DNA of 64,000 nucleotides from NCBI RefSeq assembly GCF_030053425.1, contig NZ_JASGBI010000001.1, positions 2,984,001-3,048,000 of the forward strand, written 5' to 3'. This stretch comes from Lysobacter stagni (lineage in GTDB: Bacteria > Pseudomonadota > Gammaproteobacteria > Xanthomonadales > Xanthomonadaceae). Shown piece by piece: positions 1 through 8,963 of the stretch (its first letter is position 1; each line of letters begins with the position of its first letter). A program made the translations under genes and the position numbers. The notes below the pieces were generated by a model, which was not told the origin of the DNA, made no database searches, and saw only the letters and a program-made list of their open reading frames with translations.

Positions 1-504
1 GTTGATGGTCACCATGGAACCTGCGAGCACGATGCTGGCACCGCGTCCGTTGCTGATGGTGATACCCGCCTCGTTGACCGCGATGGAAGCGCCGGTCTGT
101 GTGCGCAGCACCACTCCGCCTTCGGGCCCGGGCAGATCGGAGATGGTCACCGCGTTCTGCCCTGGCGTCTGAAACACCAGACTGGGCGCGACCGCGTGCC
201 CGGACTGCGCCAGCGGCGGCAGCTCCGCGGCGTCCACCCAATACCCGCCGACCCAGATCGGCATTTCGCTGTCGCCCCCTTCGAATTCCACCCACACCGG
301 CGCTCCGACCGACGGCAACAGGAACACGCCGCTCTGGTGTCCCGCGACGGGGACGCAGGGCATCGCCCAGCGGGCATCGCCGTTGAAGACCTTGGGCACC
401 TGCACCAGCACGCGGCCCAGTTGCAGCGGGTCGATGTTGTCCACCACCACGCCGCGGTGCTTTCCGTAATGGCGCTGCGGCGCGGCTTTGCTCGGATGCG
501 GCAT
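1..504 (-). CDS. Phage-type baseplate assembly protein V / VgrG-like protein (3' part outside window)
   Basis: The frame is open from an ATG at 504 to the window edge, 168 codons, so the C-terminus is missing. An AAGGA ribosome site lies about 9 bases upstream. The protein starts MPHPSKAAPQRHYGKHRG, then has VVVDNIDPLQLGRVLVQVP, PVWVEFEGGD and MPIWVGGYW. These are hallmarks of the OB-fold domain of gp5/VgrG/gpV baseplate proteins, which sit at the tip of phage tails, type VI and extracellular contractile injection systems. The end of the visible part (TISNGRGASIVLAGS) resembles the start of the repetitive beta-helix. Which contractile system it belongs to cannot be told, because the neighbours lie outside the window. 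Confidence 0.75.
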   Translation of the reverse strand, partial: MPHPSKAAPQRHYGKHRGVVVDNIDPLQLGRVLVQVPKVFNGDARWAMPCVPVAGHQSGVFLLPSVGAPVWVEFEGGDSEMPIWVGGYWVDAAELPPLAQSGHAVAPSLVFQTPGQNAVTISDLPGPEGGVVLRTQTGASIAVNEAGITISNGRGASIVLAGSMVTIN

Positions 505-592
505 GCGTCTGATCCTTGAGCGCGCGACCCCCCCGTAGTTGGAAACGTGAACGGGAGCGGGCGCAGGACAGCGTTACCGCTCGTCGGAACGT

Positions 593-650
593 TCAACCAT
601 ATGGTTGACAATTTTCGCGCCCGGATAGACATTCAACCACATGGTTGAAT
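593..650. promoter_or_regulatory. Twin palindromic operators and promoter of the ArsR-type gene
   Basis: A perfect 16-bp palindrome, TCAACCATATGGTTGA (593-608), and a near copy with 9-bp arms, ATTCAACCA-CA-TGGTTGAAT (631-650), have centres exactly 40 bp apart. A consensus -35 box TTGACA (605-610) overlaps the first. A weak -10 falls around 626-633, so transcription would start inside the second site, at about the ATG at 641. This is the geometry of an autorepressed promoter. The -10 box is the weakest part of the call. Confidence 0.7.
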
Positions 651-1027
651 ATATGCCCGATCGCCTCGACGCCGTCTTCCGCGCCCTGGCCGACCCCACC
701 CGCCGCGCGATGCTGCGAAGCCTTTCGCGCCAGCCGCGCAGCGTGGGCGAGTTGGCCGAGCCCTTCGACATTTCGCTGGCCGCTGCGTCCAAGCACATCA
801 AGGCGCTCGAACGCGCCGGGCTTGTGCAGCGCGAGGTGCAGGGCCGCACGCACGTGTGCCGCCTGGATGCGCGCCCGATGCATGCCGGCATGGAATGGAT
901 GCGCCACTACGAGCAGTTCTGGAACCAGAAGCTCGATGTCCTGGAGTCGCTGCTGCGCGCCGAGGATCGCGCAACACCCGCACGCAAGACGCCACCCCCA
1001 CGCCCGCCCGGGAACAGGAAGCGATGA
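641..1027 (+). CDS. ArsR-family winged-helix repressor (SdpR-like)
   Basis: A 128-residue protein with the classic N-terminal winged helix of ArsR/SdpR regulators (FRALADPTRRAMLRSL, VGELAEPFDISLAAASKHIKALERAGLV). The recognition helix falls at about residues 45-60. No metal-binding cysteine motif is present, so it is more like the SdpR branch that pairs with SRPBCC/AHSA1 proteins than a metal sensor. The first ATG (641) lies inside the downstream operator, with no ribosome site and close to the predicted transcription start, so the message may be leaderless. An in-frame ATG at 653 (MPDRLDAVF) is the start usual for the family. Its stop overlaps an ATG of the next reading frame (ATGA), implying an operon with the SRPBCC gene. 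Confidence 0.88.
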   Translation: MVEYMPDRLDAVFRALADPTRRAMLRSLSRQPRSVGELAEPFDISLAAASKHIKALERAGLVQREVQGRTHVCRLDARPMHAGMEWMRHYEQFWNQKLDVLESLLRAEDRATPARKTPPPRPPGNRKR

Positions 1028-1071
1028 ACCCCGATCCCGTGCGTCTTCCCTCCCCCACTGGAGACACCACC

Positions 1072-1605
1072 ATGAACGACTTCGGCACTGTCCTCGCAGC
1101 AGACACCGTGCGCATCGAGCGCACGCTTCCCGGCCCCATCGAGCGCGTCTGGGCTTACCTGACCGAGTCGGAGAAGCGCGGCAGCTGGCTCGCCTCCGGC
1201 GAGATGGACCTGCACGTGGGCGGACGCGTCGACCTGCAGTTCCACAACAATGCATTGACCGAGAACGACGCCCCGCCACCGCCCAAGTACGAGAAGTACG
1301 GCGGCCATGTCAGTTGCCCGGGGCGCATCCTCGCCTGCACTCCACCGCGGCTGCTGGAGTTCACCTGGGGCGAAGGCCCGGACGACAGCTCGCAGGTGCG
1401 GTTCGAACTCAGCCCGCAGGGCGATGACGTGCGACTGGTCGTTACCCACAGCCGACTCGCCAGCCGCGACGGCATGGTCAGCGTGGCCAGCGGCTGGCAC
1501 GCGCACCTGGGCATCCTGGCCGATCGCCTCGCCGGCCGCACGCCGCCCGGCTTCTGGGCCACGCACACGCGCCTGGAATCGCAGTACGAGCAGCGCATCC
1601 CGTAG
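1072..1605 (+). CDS. SRPBCC / AHSA1-like domain protein
   Basis: About 177 residues of one SRPBCC (START-like) fold, a hydrophobic ligand-binding cavity domain. It begins [34 protein letters not shown], the typical AHSA1 opening, and continues with [30 protein letters not shown] lies 8 bases before the ATG at 1072. An in-frame ATG at 1024 overlaps the stop of the upstream repressor gene, has its own AGGAAG site and would add 16 residues. ArsR-SRPBCC pairs are common in proteobacteria, but the ligand is generally unknown. It probably serves as the regulated partner of the repressor. Confidence 0.85.
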   Translation: MNDFGTVLAADTVRIERTLPGPIERVWAYLTESEKRGSWLASGEMDLHVGGRVDLQFHNNALTENDAPPPPKYEKYGGHVSCPGRILACTPPRLLEFTWGEGPDDSSQVRFELSPQGDDVRLVVTHSRLASRDGMVSVASGWHAHLGILADRLAGRTPPGFWATHTRLESQYEQRIP

Positions 1606-1687
1606 CAGGACATTGTCCGTCGCGGCGCCTGCCATGCGCCGCGACGGATCGATGACACGATCGCATCGGGCGCATTACGCTGTGCGC

Positions 1688-2143
1688 ATGAAACCGACCC
1701 TGCCGCGCGTCACGCGCCTGCTCGCCCTCGCCGCCGTCCTCGTCCTGCTCGCCGCCTGCGCGGACCCGGGACCGCCGCCGGGCGGCACCATCGCGAAGTT
1801 CGAAACCATCGACGAAAAGGTCGGCACCGGCGCGGTCGCCGTGTCGGGTCAGGACGTCGTCGTGCATTACACCGGCTGGAACTACGACAGCCGCGTGCCC
1901 GACAAGCGCGGCGAAAAGTTCGACAGTTCGCGCGATCGCAACGAGCCCTTCACCTTCCTGCTGGGCGCCGGCCGCGTGATCCGCGGATGGGACGAAGGCG
2001 TGGCCGGCATGCGCGTGGGCGGCAAGCGCATCCTGATGATCCCGCCGGAATACGGCTACGGTCGCGAAGGCGCCGGCGGCTTGATCCCGCCGAACGGCTC
2101 GCTGGTGTTCGAGGTGGAGCTGCTCGAGGTGCGTCCGCACTGA
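1688..2143 (+). CDS. FKBP-type peptidyl-prolyl cis-trans isomerase, lipoprotein
   Basis: A 151-residue protein with a lipoprotein signal peptide (LVLLAAC, Cys24) and one FKBP domain: [36 protein letters not shown] and IPPEYGYG, with the usual catalytic-pocket residues. It should be anchored in the envelope and assist folding of periplasmic proteins. The loop [16 protein letters not shown] is longer than in the minimal domain. It follows the SRPBCC gene after about 80 bp and probably has its own promoter. Confidence 0.92.
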   Translation: MKPTLPRVTRLLALAAVLVLLAACADPGPPPGGTIAKFETIDEKVGTGAVAVSGQDVVVHYTGWNYDSRVPDKRGEKFDSSRDRNEPFTFLLGAGRVIRGWDEGVAGMRVGGKRILMIPPEYGYGREGAGGLIPPNGSLVFEVELLEVRPH

Positions 2144-2179
2144 GTGCGGCAGGAGCCCCTCTTCCGCCCCTTCGGGGCA

Positions 2180-2299
2180 CCTTCTCCCACAAGGGGAGAA
2201 GGGAAAGGCACTGCTTCGGTTCGTGAATCAGCGCCCGCAACCGGCCTCGCGGTGTCCGCCTCTCCCCTTGCGGGAGAGGTCGACGCGCGCAGCGCGTCG
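2180..2299. repeat. Cluster of three intergenic hairpins (dispersed-repeat type, terminator-like)
   Basis: Between two convergent genes lie three hairpins: CCTTCTCCC/GGGAGAAGG (2180-2202), CCTCTCCC/GGGAGAGG (2259-2279) and CGACGCGC/GCGCGTCG (2281-2299). The CTCTCCC-loop-GGGAGAG type is a familiar dispersed intergenic element in Xanthomonadaceae. Here two related copies flank 55 bp of unique DNA. They probably terminate both convergent transcripts. Confidence 0.6.
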
Positions 2300-2316
2300 G
2301 GAGAGGGGTTGCAGGA

Positions 2317-3303
2317 TCACAACGCCTTGCACACCTGCGCGGCGATCTCGAACGAACGGACGCGCGCAGCGTGGTCGAACACGTTGGCGGTCAGCATGAT
2401 CTCGTCGGGCCGGTGGCGTTCGATGAAGGCGGCGATGCCCTCGCGCACCGTCGACGCCTGGCCCACCACCGAACACGCCAGCGCCTGCTCCACGCCGCTC
2501 TTCTCCAGCGGCGTCCAGTAGGCTTCGATGTCGTCGATCGGCGCCGGAATCAACCCCGGCCGGCCGCGACGCAGGTTGACGAACGCCTGCTGCAGCGTGG
2601 TGAACAGACGCCTGGCGTGCGCATCGCTGTCCGCGGCGACGACGTTGAGCGCGAGGATTGCGTACGGCGCCTGCAATCGCTTCGACGGTTTGAACTCGCG
2701 CCTGTACATGGTGAGCGCGTGGTCCATCGCATCCGGCGCGAAGTGCGAGGCGAACGCGAACGGCAGGCCCAGCTGCGCGGCCAGTCGCGCGGAAAACAGG
2801 CTCGACCCCAGCAGCCACACCGGTACATCCAGTCCCGCGCCCGGCACCGCGCGCACCGCCTGGCCGGGCTGCACGGGTTCAAAGTAATGCAGCAGTTCCA
2901 CCACGTCCTGCGCGAACATGTCCGCCGCTTCGAAGTACCGGCGAAGTGCGTGTGCGGTCGCGTGGTCGGTACCGGGTGCGCGACCCAGTCCCAGGTCGAT
3001 GCGTCCCGGGTGCAGCGCGGCGAGCGTGCCGAACTGTTCGGCCACCTGCAGCGGCGCGTGGTTGGGCAGCATGATGCCGCCGGCACCGACGCGGATGGTC
3101 GATGTGCCACCGGCGACGTGCGCGATGAGCACGGCGGTCGCTGCGCTGGCGATGCCAGGCATGTTGTGGTGCTCGGCCAGCCAGTACCGATGGAAGCCCA
3201 ACCGCTCGGCATGCCGCGCCAGGTCGAGCGTGTGGGCGAAGGCCTGCGAGGCATCGCTGCCTTCGGTGATCGGGGCCAGGTCCAGGACGGAAAAAGGAAT
3301 CAC
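2317..3303 (-). CDS. Luciferase-like flavin-dependent monooxygenase (LLM class)
   Basis: A 328-residue single-domain member of the bacterial luciferase-like family. It opens [14 protein letters not shown] and carries [43 protein letters not shown] and [10 protein letters not shown], all typical of the MsnO8-type subgroup that uses reduced FMN. I chose the GTG at 3303 because AGGAG lies 9 bases upstream and the family motif starts at once; the frame is open further upstream. The substrate cannot be inferred. It is convergent with the FKBP gene. Confidence 0.88.
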   Translation of the reverse strand: MIPFSVLDLAPITEGSDASQAFAHTLDLARHAERLGFHRYWLAEHHNMPGIASAATAVLIAHVAGGTSTIRVGAGGIMLPNHAPLQVAEQFGTLAALHPGRIDLGLGRAPGTDHATAHALRRYFEAADMFAQDVVELLHYFEPVQPGQAVRAVPGAGLDVPVWLLGSSLFSARLAAQLGLPFAFASHFAPDAMDHALTMYRREFKPSKRLQAPYAILALNVVAADSDAHARRLFTTLQQAFVNLRRGRPGLIPAPIDDIEAYWTPLEKSGVEQALACSVVGQASTVREGIAAFIERHRPDEIMLTANVFDHAARVRSFEIAAQVCKAL

Positions 3304-3436
3304 GCAGGCACGCTCCTGTGCGTCGATCTGTACTTCTTGGGGACGCAGCGCCGCGATTGCCAGCCCATCGGCGTTCCATCCCCGCGCGTACAGCATTGCA
3401 CGGACGGGCGTATCGGCATGTGGAGGCGCGAAGGCC

Positions 3437-3889
3437 TCACCACAGGTCGAAGATCACGCCCTCGCGCTCGTTGTCCCACACGGTGCTGAAGATCCACCAG
3501 CGTCCGTGTTCGTGGCAGAGCTGGATGCTGTTCGCGCCGCGCTTGAGCAGCACCGGCGAATCCGGCGCCGGACGCGCGTCGTAGCGGCTCCAGACATGCG
3601 CGACCTGGCCGAAACGCTGCACGCGCTGTTCGGTCTCCACTTCGAAGAAGGCGTTCTGCGCGAAGAACGGCTCGACGTTGGCGATGTACGACTCGACGTC
3701 GAACACCATCGCACGCGTGCTGCCGTCCTCCTCGACCACCGTGCGCAGGCTGCGCGCCTGCGCATGCTGGAGGAAGCGGAAGCGGTCCCAGTCGCGCGGC
3801 GCGCCGGCCGGACCGGAGATGCATTCGTACACGGCGCGCACGATGCTCGGGATGTCCTGGGTGTCCTGCCACCAGCCTTCGGGGTGCAT
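3437..3889 (-). CDS. NTF2-like (SnoaL-type) protein of unknown function
   Basis: A 150-residue protein. The pattern [67 protein letters not shown] and [25 protein letters not shown] fits the cone-shaped NTF2/SnoaL fold. These proteins bind small ligands or act as small enzymes; no catalytic residues can be assigned. AAGGAG lies 7 bases before the ATG at 3889. It is divergent from the chromate-transporter gene and shares its 100-bp upstream region. Confidence 0.75.
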   Translation of the reverse strand: MHPEGWWQDTQDIPSIVRAVYECISGPAGAPRDWDRFRFLQHAQARSLRTVVEEDGSTRAMVFDVESYIANVEPFFAQNAFFEVETEQRVQRFGQVAHVWSRYDARPAPDSPVLLKRGANSIQLCHEHGRWWIFSTVWDNEREGVIFDLW

Positions 3890-4027
3890 TGCGATCTCCT
3901 TGCGCATGGACCAGGTGCATCCTTTCGCACAGCCTGCACGAAACCGGAAGGGCCAACCGGCATACTTCGCGCGATCCACGATCGGGGACCCGCCATAGCC
4001 ACCTCCTCCGCCCTCGAGGTATTCCGC

Positions 4028-5185
4028 GTGTTCCTGCGCCTGGGGTGCACGTCGTTCGGCGGGCCGATCGCGCACCTGGGGTATTTCCGCGACGAGTTCG
4101 TGGTGCGACACGGCTGGATCGACGAAGCGCGCTACGCGCAACTGTTGGCCATCTGCCAGTTCCTGCCTGGGCCAGCCAGCAGCCAGATGGGGTTCGCCAT
4201 CGGGTTGCTGCAGGCTGGCTGGCGCGGCGCACTGGCCGCCTTCGTGGGGTTCACCCTGCCCTCGGCGGTGCTGATGTTCGCCTTCGCGGGCTTGGCCCCG
4301 CACCTCTCGCACGGCATCGGTGCGGCGCTGGTGCACGGGTTGAAGCTGGTGGCCGTGGCGGTGGTGGCGCACGGCGTGCTCGGCATGGCGCGGCAGATGA
4401 CGCCCGACGTCCGGCGCCTGCTGATGGCGAGTGGCGCGTGCGCGCTGGTGCTGTGGATCGGATCGGCGTGGTCGCAGGTGGTGGCGATCGCACTGGGCGC
4501 GCTGCTGGGCACCGTGGCATGCCGCCGTGTCAACGCGCGCGACGGCGGCGCGATCCCGGTGGCGTACGGACGACGCACCGCCCTGGTACTGATCGCGTTG
4601 TTCGCAGCAGGCCTAGCGCTTGCCCTGCTCTGGCCAACGCGCGAGCCGTCCGCGCCGGCGATGGCGGCCGCGTTCTACCGGGCCGGCGCGCTCGTGTTCG
4701 GCGGTGGACATGTGGTGCTGCCGCTGCTGCAGCAATCGCTGGTCGACACCGGATGGCTGCGCGCGGACACCTTCCTGGCCGGATACGGCGCCGCGCAGGC
4801 CGTGCCCGGTCCGATGTTCTCCATCGCGGCGTATCTGGGTGCGGACATCCCGACGGGACTTCCGCGCGCGGCGTCCGCGTCGCTCGCGCTTGCCGCGTTG
4901 TTCCTGCCCGGCTTCCTGCTGCTGTCGGCGGCACTGCCGTTGTGGCAGCGCGTCGCGTCGTTGCGCAATGCGGGGCCGATGCTGGCCGGCGTCAATGCAG
5001 CCGTGGTCGGCCTGCTGGCCGCCGCGCTCTACGACCCGGTGTGGACCCAGGGCGTTGCCGGCTGGGGCGACATGCTGATCGTCGCCGTCGGCTTCGCGTT
5101 GCTGTTGCGTCTGCGCGTGGCGGCGCTGTGGGTGGTGGCCTGGTGCGTGGCGGCGTCGCTCGCCACGCACCTGCTGGCCAACTAA
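4028..5185 (+). CDS. chrA: Chromate transporter, ChrA family (start codon abnormal)
   Basis: A two-domain CHR transporter of about 385-396 residues. The first half has RLGCTSFGGPIAHLGYFRDEFVVRHGWI and CQFLPGPASSQMGFAIG; the second has AGALVFGGGHVVLPLLQQ and GYGAAQAVPGPMF, the paired signatures of the long-chain family. About ten hydrophobic segments follow, so it lies in the inner membrane and exports chromate. No ATG, GTG or TTG stands at the expected start. GGGGACCCGCC precedes an ATA at 3995, where relatives would have ATG. The first usable codon is GTG 4028, with GAGGT 8 bases before it, which trims about 11 residues. I list GTG 4028; ATA 3995 is possible. Confidence 0.85.
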   Translation: MFLRLGCTSFGGPIAHLGYFRDEFVVRHGWIDEARYAQLLAICQFLPGPASSQMGFAIGLLQAGWRGALAAFVGFTLPSAVLMFAFAGLAPHLSHGIGAALVHGLKLVAVAVVAHGVLGMARQMTPDVRRLLMASGACALVLWIGSAWSQVVAIALGALLGTVACRRVNARDGGAIPVAYGRRTALVLIALFAAGLALALLWPTREPSAPAMAAAFYRAGALVFGGGHVVLPLLQQSLVDTGWLRADTFLAGYGAAQAVPGPMFSIAAYLGADIPTGLPRAASASLALAALFLPGFLLLSAALPLWQRVASLRNAGPMLAGVNAAVVGLLAAALYDPVWTQGVAGWGDMLIVAVGFALLLRLRVAALWVVAWCVAASLATHLLAN

Positions 5186-5186
5186 T

Positions 5187-6851
5187 TCAGCCGTTCTTCT
5201 CCGCGTTGACAGCGTCGGGATCCGGCACAGGTGCCAAACGCAGATCCTGGAAATCGAAACTGAAATCGGTGAGCGGCGAGATCGCCTCCATGCGCGCCTC
5301 GCGGATGCCGCCGTCGGCGTCCAGCGCGAACGTCACGAAGGCATCGGCGTTGAGCCAGCGCTCGTTCCAGCGCACCACGAAGGTGTCGTGCTGCCACGGC
5401 GTCATCGTGCCGACCAGCTGAGGCGTGCGACTGAAGCGCATCTCCAGCGCGTCGCCCTTCTGTTCGACGATGACGTCGCCGTACCACGGATCCCGATACG
5501 TACGCGCGTACTTGCCCAGCGGCAGCGACGGCGGGGCGTCGGGAGCACGTGCGGCCTGGTGCTTGCGCCAGTCCTCATCGGATTTGTCGTGGCTCTTGGC
5601 CAGTGCCGCGGCGTAGGCGGCGGTCCAGTCGGTCTTCGGTGCATCGAGGAACGCGTCCAGCACACGCAGGGTCACCGCGTTGAACGCACCGCTGGCTTCG
5701 GCATTGGTCAACACCACCACGCCCAGCTTCTTCTCCGGCACCAGCGTCACGCGCGAGACCATGCCCGGCCAACCGCCGGTGTGCCACGCCAGCTTGCTGC
5801 CGCGGTAGTCGGACAGCTGCCAGCCTTCGCCATAGCCCAGGAAATTGGGACGCGCGGCTTCCAGCTCGGGCACGGGCGGCTTGGGCACCGGGATCGGCGT
5901 GACCACCGACCACATCGCCTGCTGGCGTGCCTCGCTGAACAAGCGCTGCGTGTTGCCGTGCGCATCGACAAACGTGCCACCGGCCAGTTGCATGCGCATC
6001 CAGCGGCTCATGTCGTGCACGCTGGAGTAGATGCCGCCGGCACCGGACACGTTGCCCCACGACATGCGCGGAGCGGGTTTGAGATCCTTGAAGTCGGCCT
6101 TGGCGTGACCGGTGGCGACGTTGTCGCGCGGTCGCAGCGCGTCGCTGTTGAAACGCGTGTCACGCATGCCCAGCGGGTCGAAAATGCGCTGCTGCAGGAA
6201 CCGTGCGTACGGCTGGCCACTGGCCTTCTCGACCACCAGCTGCGCAACGCCGTACAGGATGTTGTCGTAAGCGTACTGGCCGCGGAAGTTGCCGCTCAGC
6301 GGAACGTCCTTGAGCCGGCGCGCGACCTCCTCGGTGCTGTAATCCGTGCCGGGCCAGTACAGCAGGTCGCCCGCGCCCAGGCCCAGGCCGCTGCGATGCG
6401 CCAGCAGGTCGCGCACGCGCATTTCGCGCGTGACGTACGGATCGGACATGCGGAACCACGGCAGGTGGTCGATGACGCGGTCGTCCAGGCTCAGCTTGCC
6501 CTCGTCGGCCAGGATCGACAGCGATGCCGCGGTGAAGGCCTTGGTATTGGAGGCGATGGCGAACAGCGTGGTCGCTTCGACCTTCGCCGGTTTGCCCAGC
6601 TCACGTACGCCGAACCCGCGTTCGAACACGACCTCGCCGTCCTTCACGATGGCCACGGCGATGCCCGGCACGTCGAACTGTCGGCGCACGCCTTCCACGT
6701 AGGCGTCGAAATCGTCCAGCTGCGCGGGCAGCGTCGCGGCCGGTGCCGGGTGCACGACCTGCGGCGCCGCCGCGTGCGTTGGCGCGATCGCGCCCAGTGC
6801 CAGTGCCGTCCCCATCACGGCGCGCAGCGCGCCCGCCTCCCGATGCCGCAT
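5187..6851 (-). CDS. Serine hydrolase, class C beta-lactamase/DD-peptidase-like, with C-terminal DUF3471-type domain
   Basis: A 554-residue secreted protein with a signal peptide (about residues 1-28, ending THA-A). The penicillin-binding fold shows the SxxK nucleophile motif (Ser101-N-T-Lys104), a YxN equivalent (Tyr195-D-N) and the HTGG box (WHTGGWPGM) in place of KTG. A C-terminal beta domain (LGKYARTYRDPWYGDVIVEQ) is typical of the DUF3471 extension. Such proteins are esterases, peptidases or beta-lactamase-like enzymes; the substrate is unknown. AGAGGAA precedes the start. It ends two bases from the stop of the convergent chrA gene. Confidence 0.88.
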   Translation of the reverse strand: MRHREAGALRAVMGTALALGAIAPTHAAAPQVVHPAPAATLPAQLDDFDAYVEGVRRQFDVPGIAVAIVKDGEVVFERGFGVRELGKPAKVEATTLFAIASNTKAFTAASLSILADEGKLSLDDRVIDHLPWFRMSDPYVTREMRVRDLLAHRSGLGLGAGDLLYWPGTDYSTEEVARRLKDVPLSGNFRGQYAYDNILYGVAQLVVEKASGQPYARFLQQRIFDPLGMRDTRFNSDALRPRDNVATGHAKADFKDLKPAPRMSWGNVSGAGGIYSSVHDMSRWMRMQLAGGTFVDAHGNTQRLFSEARQQAMWSVVTPIPVPKPPVPELEAARPNFLGYGEGWQLSDYRGSKLAWHTGGWPGMVSRVTLVPEKKLGVVVLTNAEASGAFNAVTLRVLDAFLDAPKTDWTAAYAAALAKSHDKSDEDWRKHQAARAPDAPPSLPLGKYARTYRDPWYGDVIVEQKGDALEMRFSRTPQLVGTMTPWQHDTFVVRWNERWLNADAFVTFALDADGGIREARMEAISPLTDFSFDFQDLRLAPVPDPDAVNAEKNG

Positions 6852-6982
6852 CCGCTGTTTCCTCTGGTCTGTTCCGTGAAGGTTCGGGCATTCGGGCCGT
6901 GATGGCGAGTGCCCACGGTCGAATCGGCATAATGCGCATCCCCTTCCGCGTCGCCCTGGCGACGCGACCGCAGCGCAGGTCG

Positions 6983-8227
6983 ATGTCCACCACCCAGCCC
7001 CTTTCCGTTCGACTCGCCGTGATCGGCGGCGGCCCCGCCGGCCTGATGGCGGCCGAGACCGCGCGTGCGGCCGGCGTGGAGGTGGATCTGTTCGACGCCA
7101 AGGGCTCGGTCGGACGCAAGTTCCTGATTGCCGGCAAGGGCGGGCTCAACCTTACCCATGGTGAACCGCGTCCGGCGTTCGACAGCCGCTACGGTGCGCG
7201 CTCGCGGGAGATCGGCGCCTGGCTGGACGAGTTCGACGCGGACGCCTTGCGTGAATGGGCCCGCGGCTTCGGCGTGGAGACCTACATCGGCACATCCGGC
7301 CGCGTGTTCCCCACCGACCGCAAGGCCGCTCCGCTGCTGCGCGGCTGGGTGCGGCGCCTGCGCGAGGACGGCGTGCGCTTCCACGTGCAGCACCGCTGGC
7401 TGGGCTGGGATGCGAACGGCGCACTGCGTTTCGATACGCCCGACGGCGAGCGCCTCGTGCATGCGGACGCCACGGTGCTGGCACTCGGTGGCGGCAGCTG
7501 GCCGGAGCTGGGTTCCGACGGCGCGTGGGTGCCGACGCTGCGCGAGCGCGGCATCGACGTGGCGTCGCTGCTGCCGTCCAACTGCGGCTTCGACATCGGC
7601 TGGACCGAGTACTTCGCGAGCCGCCACGCCGGCGCGCCGCTGAAGCCCGTCGTCGCGCACTGGACCGATGCACAGGGTCAGGCGCGCGAACTGCAGGGCG
7701 AATGCGTCGTCACCGCCACGGGCATCGAGGGCAGCCTGGTCTATGCGCTGTCGGCGGAACTGCGCGACGCCATCGCCGCGCACGGCGAAGCGCGGCTCGA
7801 GCTCGATCTCGCGCCCGGACGCGAACTGCATCGCCTGCGCGAGGAGCTGTCGAAGCCGCGCGGCGGACGCAGCCTCACCGAACACCTGCGGCGGTATTCG
7901 GGCATCACCGGCGTCAAGGCCGCGCTGCTGTACGAGGTGCTCGGCAAGGACGCGATGCAGGACGTGCAGGCCCTGTCGCGCACGATCAAACGGCTGCCGC
8001 TGCGCCTGCTGCGCGCGCGACCGATCGCGGAGGCGATCAGCAGTGCTGGCGGTGTACGGCTGGAAGCAATGGACGAGGCGCTGATGCTGCGCGAGGCGCC
8101 CGGCGTGTTCTGCGCGGGCGAGATGCTCGACTGGGAAGCGCCGACCGGCGGTTACCTGCTCACTGCCTGCTACGCCAGCGGCCTGCGCGCCGGGCGCGGC
8201 GCGGTGTCGTGGTTGCGCCGCGGCTGA
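6983..8227 (+). CDS. BaiN/HI0933-like FAD-dependent oxidoreductase (TIGR03862 type)
   Basis: A 414-residue flavoprotein. It has an N-terminal Rossmann FAD-binding motif (LAVIGGGPAGLMAAE, residues 11-25), the family signature SVGRKFLIAGKGGLNLTHGE, a middle insertion domain and a C-terminal FAD motif (GVFCAGEMLDWEAPTGGYLL). The family is widespread and its reaction is mostly uncharacterised; a few members reduce unsaturated rings. The start is uncertain: ATG 6983 matches family length but has only AGGT upstream, and an in-frame ATG at 6932 would add 17 residues. Confidence 0.88.
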   Translation: MSTTQPLSVRLAVIGGGPAGLMAAETARAAGVEVDLFDAKGSVGRKFLIAGKGGLNLTHGEPRPAFDSRYGARSREIGAWLDEFDADALREWARGFGVETYIGTSGRVFPTDRKAAPLLRGWVRRLREDGVRFHVQHRWLGWDANGALRFDTPDGERLVHADATVLALGGGSWPELGSDGAWVPTLRERGIDVASLLPSNCGFDIGWTEYFASRHAGAPLKPVVAHWTDAQGQARELQGECVVTATGIEGSLVYALSAELRDAIAAHGEARLELDLAPGRELHRLREELSKPRGGRSLTEHLRRYSGITGVKAALLYEVLGKDAMQDVQALSRTIKRLPLRLLRARPIAEAISSAGGVRLEAMDEALMLREAPGVFCAGEMLDWEAPTGGYLLTACYASGLRAGRGAVSWLRRG

Positions 8228-8233
8228 GGCCGC

Positions 8234-8896
8234 TTACTTCTTTTCGGCCGGCTTGTCGGCTTCAGCCTTGCTGGCGATGTAGAACGTGCTGGCGCACAGC
8301 TCGACGCCGGTAGCGCTGGCCGCCGGCAGGTCGGTGCCCTTGAGGCCGATCAGCTTCACGATCTCACCGCCGCCCTCGTCCACTTTCGCCAGCGCGATGA
8401 AGCCGGTGCGGCTGCCGCCGCACAGCGCGTTCGCCGGTATCTGCGTCGGCGGTGTTTCTTCCAGCACGCGGCGCAGTTCCACCTGCTGCTCGGCCGGAAT
8501 CATCATCGCCTGCGCATAGGTCTGGCCCGCTGAATACTGGTCGCCGCCGATGACCAGCGCGACACGTTCGGTCGTGAAGCTGGCGCCGTTGTCTCCCTTC
8601 AGCATCGCGTCTTCCAGGCTGAGCTTGCCCGTCACCGCGATGGCGACCGGATTGCCCGGCTCGAACTCGCCCAGCGCCACCGGCGTGATCATCGGCGGCG
8701 CGGCGCGCTCGACCGGTTTCGCGTTGGCGTCCGGTTGCGGGTTGGCAGCCGGAGCCGGTGCGGTGATCTCTTCCGGTGGCGCGCTGTTCACCGGCTTCTG
8801 CGGCTCGCAGGCTGTCAGCGCCAACGTCGCCAGCCCTGCCGCGAACAGCGACAGGCCGTGGGACGAACGCAGGTTCCACACTCCGGACTTCGACAT
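8234..8896 (-). CDS. Hypothetical lipoprotein
   Basis: A 220-residue protein with a clear lipoprotein signal (LATLALTAC, Cys30), followed by a proline- and alanine-rich linker (about residues 31-70) and a compact domain with GNPVAIAVTGKLSLEDAMLKGDNGASF and LCGGSRTGFIALAKV. Two later cysteines (in NALCGGS and VELCAS) could form a disulfide. I do not recognise the domain. AGGAAGG directly precedes the ATG. It is convergent with the flavoprotein gene, whose stop lies 6 bases away. Confidence 0.75.
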   Translation of the reverse strand: MSKSGVWNLRSSHGLSLFAAGLATLALTACEPQKPVNSAPPEEITAPAPAANPQPDANAKPVERAAPPMITPVALGEFEPGNPVAIAVTGKLSLEDAMLKGDNGASFTTERVALVIGGDQYSAGQTYAQAMMIPAEQQVELRRVLEETPPTQIPANALCGGSRTGFIALAKVDEGGGEIVKLIGLKGTDLPAASATGVELCASTFYIASKAEADKPAEKK

Positions 8897-8963
8897 CGCC
8901 TTCCTCACAGGTCGCACTCCTCGCTCGGAGCGGACGCGACGCGAAGGGATCGCGCCGGCTGCC

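Noticed and set aside
2918..4027. Open plus-strand frame continuous with chrA, suggesting an N-terminal fusion
   Set aside because: It runs antisense across the monooxygenase and NTF2-like genes with arginine- and alanine-heavy composition and no domain.
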